Source: Deroplatys truncata (Eukaryota > Arthropoda > Insecta > Mantodea > Mantidae). From it: a stretch of 64,000 nucleotides of DNA. The notes beneath the pieces were generated by a model. It searched no databases. It was not told the DNA's origin and saw nothing but the letters and a program-made list of their open reading frames with translations. Made by a program: the position numbers and the translations under genes. This document shows, piece after piece, positions 56,997 through 64,000 of the stretch; within the stretch, counting starts at the first letter, position 1; every line of letters starts with the position of its first letter. The stretch spans positions 218,879,498-218,943,497 of the forward strand of contig CM060978.1 in NCBI GenBank assembly GCA_030765065.1, written 5' to 3'.

Positions 56997-57837
56997 TCTG
57001 ATGTGTTATACTCACATGACTTTCTCTACTCTTGTAAAACTATTTTTACAAAGGCTCATTCTCCATATGCTTCATGTTATTAGAGATATCGAGATGTTAA
57101 TCTTATTGCTAATTTTCTTGTAGATGCAAGGGGAATTGGTAGGCTTTAAGCGATAGTCAAATATTTTAAGAGCTGGTTCCTATGTGCAGTATTCCATTCT
57201 CTTTGCATTACCAGGACAAAAAATAATAATAACGAATTCCCAATTCAGAAGAAGTATAAGCATTGGAACATTTAAGGCAATAACGAGCAATATCTCGAAA
57301 ATGGTTCACTCAACAAAACAAATGTATATGACATAAATTGTGTATTTTAACGCGATCTACATTTTTTATAGTAAACGTTTGTCTATCTCTTATGGTTTAG
57401 CAATTATGCAAAAGTGTTTCACAATGTAGCAACTTTGGGAGACATTCCCAGAAAATTCAAGATATACATTTTATTTGTCATGAAAATATCTTAAACATAT
57501 GATATTTTAATCAAAATCGTTAGAGCCATTTAGAGAAAATTAAAATTTTCGAAAAATGTTCCATGTAAAGGGTAATGTGGGGTTGGGAGATTTTCTTGAA
57601 AACCTTCGTGTCGCATTTCTGGAGGATACTGAACCTAAATGCCATGTTTGGTGTTTATCCAACGGTTCGTTTCTGAGTTAGCTGTTGACAGATAGGCACA
57701 CACACGGACATGTTTCCAAAAATACCTTTTTTGGATTCAGGGGGTCTCAAAACATATATTTGCGGTGAAATCTCGGTATCGAATTTTTGGTTGGAATACA
57801 ATACTTCCCCTACTTACTATTACGTAGTAGAGAAATT
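56997..57837 (-). repeat. T5 repeat, complete copy
   Basis: Perfect A5 on both sides (56992-56996 and 57838-57842). 841 bp, inserted at the end of the RTE relic. Confidence 0.92.
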
Positions 57838-57842
57838 AAAAA

Positions 57843-58396
57843 GGTATAAACCAAACACGATATCATTGCCACAGTCAAAGGCAAAGTCAGGTTCTCACAA
57901 AATTCTCTGTTTTTTTGTTTTATCGCGAAGTTCTTGTATCATTCTGTAGTATGAAGTACTATGAAATGTCCTAAAGGAAGCTTACATAAATCCATGCGGT
58001 ATGAGACTGACACAGCAACGCGAAGCATCATATGATGAAAGGTGAAGGACATTGCTGCCAGGTGCTTTATCATTATTATTCAGGGAAGAGTAGCACAATA
58101 CTCAATTAGTGAAGACTCGAGTTGTCGCTAACCTTGTGTCTCGTATATACTTGTTTGGGACACTAACTGCTTATCCACCTGACGTTGCAAACGTTCGCCA
58201 CAGGAAATGTCAATGATGTGCACAAGTAGGTATTTATACTCGCACTAAGCAAGGCGCCAGAGGTCGTCGAATTCAGTCTGCAAGCAAAGCAGAACGCACT
58301 CTTCCGGCTGATTGTGAATACCATGAGCCGTACTGAAGAACACCTTGCTGTCTCGACTATGTCCTCGTCTGAGTCGCTCACTTGCCTCTCTGTCTT
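57843..58396. other. non-coding spacer
   Basis: A 72-residue minus frame (58163-58381) is not recognised and shows no homology to a known family. Confidence 0.35.
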
Positions 58397-59308
58397 TGAG
58401 GCAGTATTTTTAACATTAAATGATTATAGTCTAATTATATAATACATAAATTCAATAACAGCCCGCCTTAAAGCAATATGGGTATGTAACAATATATAAA
58501 AAGTGTATATTACAGTAATTGTATATGTTTATATTATTGTATACATGTTCAATAATGTTATGTGAATGTATTACGTAATTTAATAATGTAGGAGCTGTGA
58601 GAATAGTAGGTTAAAAGTTGCTAACAATGAGGTAACCTTGAGGCAATAATGAATTTGAAAGTTTAACAATACTACTTGTGATTCTTGGAAGCAATAATGT
58701 AGTTTTTGTGACAATTTATAAAATAGCCAATCAACAACCAGAAAAAGCTTTAGTTAAATGAAGGTACTCCATTGGAGTAGGATTAGTCAATCACAAACTG
58801 AAATATAGCAAAATTTACAAATCTAGAAGTCAGTTGCTTGTAGACAGTGCTCATAACTGGACGCGTTGGTAGCAGACAGTGTTTCTAACCGGATGCGAGA
58901 TGTGTCCTCGAGACGTATAATACGTATTCAGTGTGAGATGAGAATAGTTTACGTGTTAAAAAGCGCAAGTAATTAATCAAAGAATCTTACAGCTCTCTAT
59001 ATCAGTGAAGTGTTATTTAAATCGTTTCAAGAACTAATAAAAAAAGGAGTGAATTAAAAATTATAATCTGTGTAAGCCTACATTCTTCAGCCGCATCACG
59101 CGATGTTAAGAGAAACATGTCTCTAACAATAATACTGACGCAGCCGAGGCAAACATAAATATATAGATTTAAAGAAACAGTCAAATTACAAAGTTAATAT
59201 TTTTAAACTTGGGGCAAAGGCCACCGGAAAGTACATTTGGGGCGAAGGCTACCGGAAACTTGTTACCATACGTGCGGTTGCAACTACTTCACGTTCGGCT
59301 CCCCAACA
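58397..59308 (+). mobile_element. LTR-like element, copy L3 (~912 bp)
   Basis: It begins TGAGGCAGTATTTTTAAC and ends GGCTCCCCAACA, opposite in strand to L1 and L2. It has two minisatellite units (around 59207-59262) and an AATAAA near 59036. Sequence after the CA (GTCGAAATACAATACAAC) matches L2's continuation. Confidence 0.6.
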
Positions 59309-59515
59309 GTCGAAATACAATACAACACCTACTTCAAACTTGCATTCCATACGTGAAGCATCAGGCTACTTCAAATTGACGCCCAAAGCGTGCTGCTAAA
59401 AAAATACAAGCAAACACCTTCTTCATCTTGAGCACTTGTTTGTTCACCGGCTGGAAGGTGAAGGTGGTTCTATAGCACACGAATATTAATGTTATACTCA
59501 CATGACAGTCGTTTG

Positions 59516-60125
59516 TTGCTTTCTCTAACACATATCCAGTATTCAAGAGGGTTCTGCATTTCACACAGAAATTCGATATCGCGATTTCAGCGAAAATCCA
59601 TGTTTTGACGTCCCCTGAATACAGAATAAGTAATTTTAGAAAACGTTCCGTGTCTGTGTGAGTGGATGTATGAATAACATAACCCAAAAACGAAATGTCC
59701 AATAAATACCAAACTTGGTATTTAGGCTCAGTAGCTTTCAACGATGGAATATGAAGATTTCGAAGAAAGTCGCTCCACTCCAATTTATCCTTTAATTAAA
59801 TGTTTAGTCCATTAATTAAATCACTGATTTTGATTAAAATACTTTACTTTTGAGATATTTACAAGACAAAAAGTGTATCTTGAATTTTCTGGGAACAGTC
59901 TATGCAGCCCTCTTCATTTGGAATTAATTTTGTTCAGTTTTGATAACTGGTAAACTATAAGAATAGACAAAGACGTACTAAACAGCAAATATCTCTCTCT
60001 TTAAAACACATACTTTTTTTGTAGCCTCAGCCATTTCCGAGGTATCCGTTGTTATTGGTTTGAATCTTTCAATACTTTGTCTTTTTAAAGTGCTGTTACT
60101 ATTCAGTTGTTTCTTGCGATGTCCA
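59516..60125 (+). repeat. T5 repeat, old diverged copy
   Basis: Family blocks can be followed (GAAATTCGATATCGCGATTT, CCAAACTTGGTATTTAGG, CTTGAATTTTCTGGGAA), but both termini are lost or altered. Confidence 0.6.
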
Positions 60126-60850
60126 GTTCGCCCAGTTAGCAAAAATACAACGAAGAGACACAAGGAACAGTGAACCGTAAATACTAAGTACTTTTAGGAA
60201 TTAATCTGGCATCTTACGGGAACTTCAAAGTGACAATAAGAGTTTTAATTCCTCCATCAAGTGCAGGAACGAAAGGCTAACCACAGTTGTGGCGAAAGGT
60301 GACTAGACAAATCATATTCTGTGCAAAGGAATCAAGGATATGCGACGAGTTACATAGCACAATTAAGGTATACAAATGAATAATATGCATACCTCAAACG
60401 CACCGGCATAATAATAATCATAATAATCAACTGGTTGATCAACGTTAGTTCTTGCCCCCATATTTAGGAGTTAACCTAATCTTTCTTTAGCACTAAACAA
60501 ATTAAGTTTGAAAGGAATGTCATACACTGCATATACAATATAAAAGCAATATATCACATACGGGCAGCATAGAGATGCGAGGATTGAATAAAACGAAGGC
60601 GATACATGAATAACTTTCAACAACAGCTGGAAAGTTTGGTAGTCCTCCAGGAAAAAGGAAGGACACACATAATAGACGGCATTATAATGCTCGAACAGCA
60701 TTACATGGGAAGTATAACGCATGCATACAGTTTTGAACCCCGAGGGACTCTTCGTTTTATTGCTTCTAAATTCCTTATTGCTTAAGCATTCTTAAGAATG
60801 CCTCACTGAGATGCACAGTGAGGAGAAATGATAACGTTTGGGAAGGAAAA
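60126..60850. other. non-coding spacer
   Basis: Short frames only, including 60471-60722 (minus), none recognised. Confidence 0.35.
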
Positions 60851-62608
60851 ATTTCCCTCGAATAAATAATATAAGATTTTGATTATTACCTCCTTCTATT
60901 TTATTCCTTATTATTAGAAGAACTGTAGAGAGAGGGGCCGGTACAGGGTGAACAGTTTATCCTCCACTTTCTACTAGAATTGCTCACGCAGGACCAGCAG
61001 TTGATTTAACTATATTTTCTCTACATATAGCTGGAATATCAAGTATTATAGGAGCGGTAAATTTTATTACAACTATAATTAATATAAAATCAATTTACAT
61101 GAATCAAACTCAAGTACCTTTATTTGTTTGATCAGTAGGAATTACTGCAATCCTTTTACCATTATCTCTACCTGTACTCGCAGGAGCTATTACTATACTT
61201 TTAACAGACCGAAATTTAAATACATCTTTTATTGATCCTGCTGGAGGAGGAGATCCAATCCATTATCAACACTTATTTTGATTGTTTGGTCACCCTGAAG
61301 TTTACATTTTAATTCTACCAGGATTCGGTATGATTTCACATGTTATTTCTCATGAAAGAGAAAAAAAAGAAGCTTTTGGAAATTACAGAATAATATGAGC
61401 TATATCAGCTATTGGTTTTTTAGGTTTTGTTGTATGAGCTCACCATATATTTACAGTAGGAATAATGTAGATACCCGAGCCTACTTTACAGGAGCAACTA
61501 TAATTATTACCGTTCCTACAGGTATTAAAATTTTAGTTGACTTGCAACTATATATGGAACAAAAATAATGTATAGTGCAGCATCCTTATGAGCACTAGGA
61601 TTCATTTTTACTTCCTCTACCACGTATAGTAATTAGGGGAAGTATTGTATTCCACCCAAAAATTCGATACCGAGATTTCACCGGAAATACATGTTTTGAA
61701 ACCCCCTGAATCCAAAAAAAGCATTTTTGGAAACATGTCCGTGTGTATGTCTGTGTGTCTGTCTGTGTGTCTGTCTGTGAACAGCATAACTCAGAAACGA
61801 ACAGTCGGATAAACACCAACTTCGTATTTAGGATCAGTATCTTCCAAGGATGCGACACGAAGGTTTTCAAGAAAATCCCCCCACCCCAGAGTACCCTTTA
61901 CATGGAAGATTTTTCGAAAATTTTAATTTTCTCAAAAATGGCTCTAACGATTTTCATTAAAATATCATATGTTTAAGATATTTTTATGACAAATAAAATG
62001 TATATCTTGAATTTCCTGGGAATGTCTCCAAAAGTATTCTTCATTGTGAACGGCTTTTGCATAACTGGTAAACCATAAGAGATGGACAAAATTTTACTAC
62101 ACAAAAAATGTAGATCGCGTTAAAATACACAATTTATCTCATATACATTTTTTTTGTTGAGTGAACCATTTTCGAGATATTACTTGTTATTCCCTTAAAT
62201 TTTTCAATAATTTTCTCAAATGGGAATTCGTTATTCATTTTTTTGTCTTGGATATGCAAAGAGTATTAATCTGTGCCAAAGGGAATGGTGCTGCACCTAG
62301 CAAGCAGCTATTAAGAGATATGTATGTGCTTAAAGGCTACTGTTTTTCTATATTGCCCTTGTAAATATATTTTCCCCTTACATCTACAAGAAAATTAGCA
62401 ATAAGATAGAGTCTGCAAATGTTTATCTCGATTAACATGAAGTAGATGGAGAATAAGCGTTTGTAAAAATAATTTGTACAAGAGTAGAGAAAGTCATGTG
62501 AGTGTAACACATCAGATTTTTTTGTTTACTGTTGTGGGTCTTACAGGAGTAATTTTAGCCAATTAAGCCATTGATATTATTCTTCATGATACTTACTATG
62601 TAGTGGCT
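60851..62608 (+). pseudogene. cox1: nuclear copy of mitochondrial cox1 (NUMT), split by a T5 repeat
   Basis: With the invertebrate mitochondrial code (TGA = Trp, ATA = Met), the plus strand encodes the C-terminal half of cytochrome c oxidase subunit I. It runs from PRMNNMSFWLLPP through [53 protein letters not shown] and WAHHMFTVG to GFIFLFTVG, LTGVILAN and IILHDTYYVV. The HPEVY and HH motifs that bind copper and haem are present. The nuclear code would stop at many TGA codons. A few indels (e.g. near 61467) confirm it is a pseudogene, but it is little diverged, so a recent transfer. The T5 repeat at 61610-62516 interrupts the codons for GFIFL. The 3' mitochondrial match ends at about 62608. 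Confidence 0.95.
61610..62516 (+). repeat. T5 repeat, complete copy inside the cox1 NUMT
   Basis: 907 bp between T5 runs (61605-61609 and 62517-62521). Removing the repeat and one T5 restores GGATTCATTTTTTTGTTTAC, which reads G-F-I-F-L-F-T as in cox1. Confidence 0.97.
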
Positions 62609-62609
62609 T

Positions 62610-63165
62610 TAGATTGAGAAGTAGAGGCTACTAGCTTATTAGAAACAATTTTATTACCTACAGGATAGGTCTATTGTTATCTATCAAGAGAGGATCGCAA
62701 ATAAGCATAGGATAGCGAGAAGCATTGTTTCAAAGCAAGTTTTCTCCCCTATCTTTTTAGCTTTTGTATTCGCAATAAACACGTAGAATTTAAATGTACA
62801 GTAAGAACTCTCAAAGTGAGATTTCTGCCATGTTAAGATAACCTTATGAAAGACCTATCAGTTCAAAAGTGAGTATTCCGCGGAGCTGGACCCGAAAACC
62901 GTGAGTGGAATACTGCAGAGCTATTATCAATAATCCTTTATTTGATCCTTCAAACTTTCTTTGTGGGAATAAGGAATGACAGATGAGTCAGGCAGTGTGA
63001 ACTGGCGCATTGTGAATTCGCTATTGAGACAATGGAGTTGAATACTGTGAAAATAAGGGAGAAATCAGGTGGAAACAGGAAGAGCAAGCGACAGACTGAA
63101 GCTGACAATAGGCTATATTAACGCAAGAAACACAAAAAGATGATGAAATAAAAGAAGGTGGAGTG
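62610..63165. other. non-coding spacer
   Basis: Right of the NUMT, nothing recognised until the LINE relic. Confidence 0.35.
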
Positions 63166-63169
63166 ACAG

Positions 63170-64000
63170 TAGGAAAAGATAAGTGAAATTTGGAAAGTTG
63201 TGGGGACAGGAAGAATTACAGAAATATGAAAAGTGGTTAAAAACTTAAGGGCAAAGAGAACCTCTTGGAAAGAAATGTCACCAGGAAGCTGGGTGGCCTA
63301 TATATATCAAAAAGCATATTTGGAAAGGAGTCGGGTGGTTGGTGATATACAGATTGGGGTAAAGCCATGTTACACCTAAGATGCGCAGTTTTCACCAAAG
63401 GAAACCGCAGGTACAGCTAACCGTTTAAGCAATGGAAACACTCTGAAGTGTGATGGATTGCCGCTGGGAATGCTTAAAGCAGCGGGCAATGTTGTCGAGT
63501 TTCGGACAATAATGCTCCTAACAGTTAAAAATATTTCAATAGAGGTATCTATCTTGGATCGATCTATTCATCCGATTTATAAGGAAAAGGGAGCGATGGA
63601 GTTATCAAAGAGTCACAGGGGAGTAACTGTACCGTTACAGGGAAAATATGTAGCAGAATACTTTAGAAAAACATTCGTGGGGAAATTTAATGTCATTTTA
63701 AAATTACTAAGGGAGAAACTTGTAAAAACTCAGGGAAGACTATAATGCGCCTTTATTGATTTTAAGAAAACATTTCACACATAAATTGCTGTGCGTTGTG
63801 GTGTACATTGGAAGCTAAGGAAAATAAGATCAGAGCTTTGCAGGAACATCCGTAGAGTAGAATTCTACTTTAAGTACGACAGTTTCAGAGGACAATAGAA
63901 AACTTAGAAGCACTCGAGATTGGAGACATTTGGATACCAGTACTTCTATATGCAGGCGGTATGACACTGTCCTATACTTATGAGAAAGGAACTTGCAACA
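63170..64000 (+). pseudogene. LINE reverse transcriptase relic, same family as at 53-55 kb, runs off the window
   Basis: The plus strand reads EIWKVV, SPGSWVAYIYQKAYLE, KCDGLPLGMLK, PIYKEKGAMELSKSHRGVTV and CAFIDFKKTFHT. Each aligns in order with the intact frame at 53216-55396 (YMWKVIKKI, KPGTWLAYFNSVYAE, GIEGIPSEFVK, PIFKGKG...NYRGIAL, CAFVDFKMAFDS). Near 63940 the catalytic box is VLLYAGGMTLS, with both Asp residues changed to Gly. Frameshifts and stops are present. The downstream part lies outside the window. Confidence 0.8.

Noticed and set aside
11093..62521. T5 repeats as a CRISPR array or satellite
   Set aside because: Copies are dispersed, on both strands, ~850 bp long and separated by unrelated DNA.
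60851..62608. A mitochondrial contig in the assembly
   Set aside because: Only one cox1 part is present, with indels, a nuclear-type repeat inside it and nuclear repeats on both sides.

Overview
The window looks like intergenic DNA from a large, AT-rich arthropod nuclear genome, most probably an insect. I find no intact host gene, no operon and no bacterial signal. The arthropod call rests on a piece of cox1 read with the invertebrate mitochondrial code, arthropod-type Tc1, mariner, hAT, Jockey-like, R1-like and RTE-like relics, LTRs with animal tRNA primer sites, and tRNA-derived SINEs. Almost everything recognisable is a mobile element or its remains, and many are inserted in one another.

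Layout. 1-6.8 kb: a mariner-like relic (minus), a GC-richer Jockey-type LINE relic, a tRNA-like SINE head, a 374-bp LTR, and a ~1-kb LTR with a tRNA-Lys primer site. 7.3-8.5 kb: a Tc1 element. 11.1-13.8 kb: an ~850-bp repeat (called the T5 repeat here) split by a 1.6-kb TA-flanked element. 14.2-15.2 kb: two mariner-type remnants, head to head. 15.7-21.3 kb: a worn R1-like LINE (ORF1, endonuclease, RT, RNase H) split by a second Tc1 element. 22.3-23.2 kb: an inverted second copy of the tRNA-Lys LTR. 25.8-28.1 kb: a three-level nest of insertions. 28.4-30 kb: a hAT-type transposase relic. 30-35.5 kb: T5 repeats with a SINE and an LTR-like element. 35.5-36.7 kb: a Gypsy LTR, tRNA-Leu primer site and gag fragment. 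39.5-43 kb: another T5 copy and a 2.5-kb mariner with ~490-bp inverted repeats. 44.6-47.5 kb: more T5, SINE and LTR-like copies. 48.9-51.6 kb: a short LTR pair around a coiled-coil gag relic. 53-55.4 kb: the one long open frame, a 726-residue LINE reverse transcriptase. 56.2-59.3 kb: an RTE relic, a T5 copy and an LTR-like element. 60.8-62.6 kb: a nuclear copy of cox1 split by a T5 repeat. 63.2-64 kb: a second copy of the 53-kb LINE family, running off the end.

The most interesting signal is the T5 repeat. More than a dozen full or partial copies of ~830-910 bp have fixed ends and lie between A5/T5 runs. Two pre-insertion sites can be inferred from inside the window (cox1 and an LTR pair). 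Its inverted repeats are asymmetric, one at the terminus and one inset by 22 nt, with short hairpins near both ends. It fits no standard class cleanly and resembles Helentron-type non-autonomous elements most.
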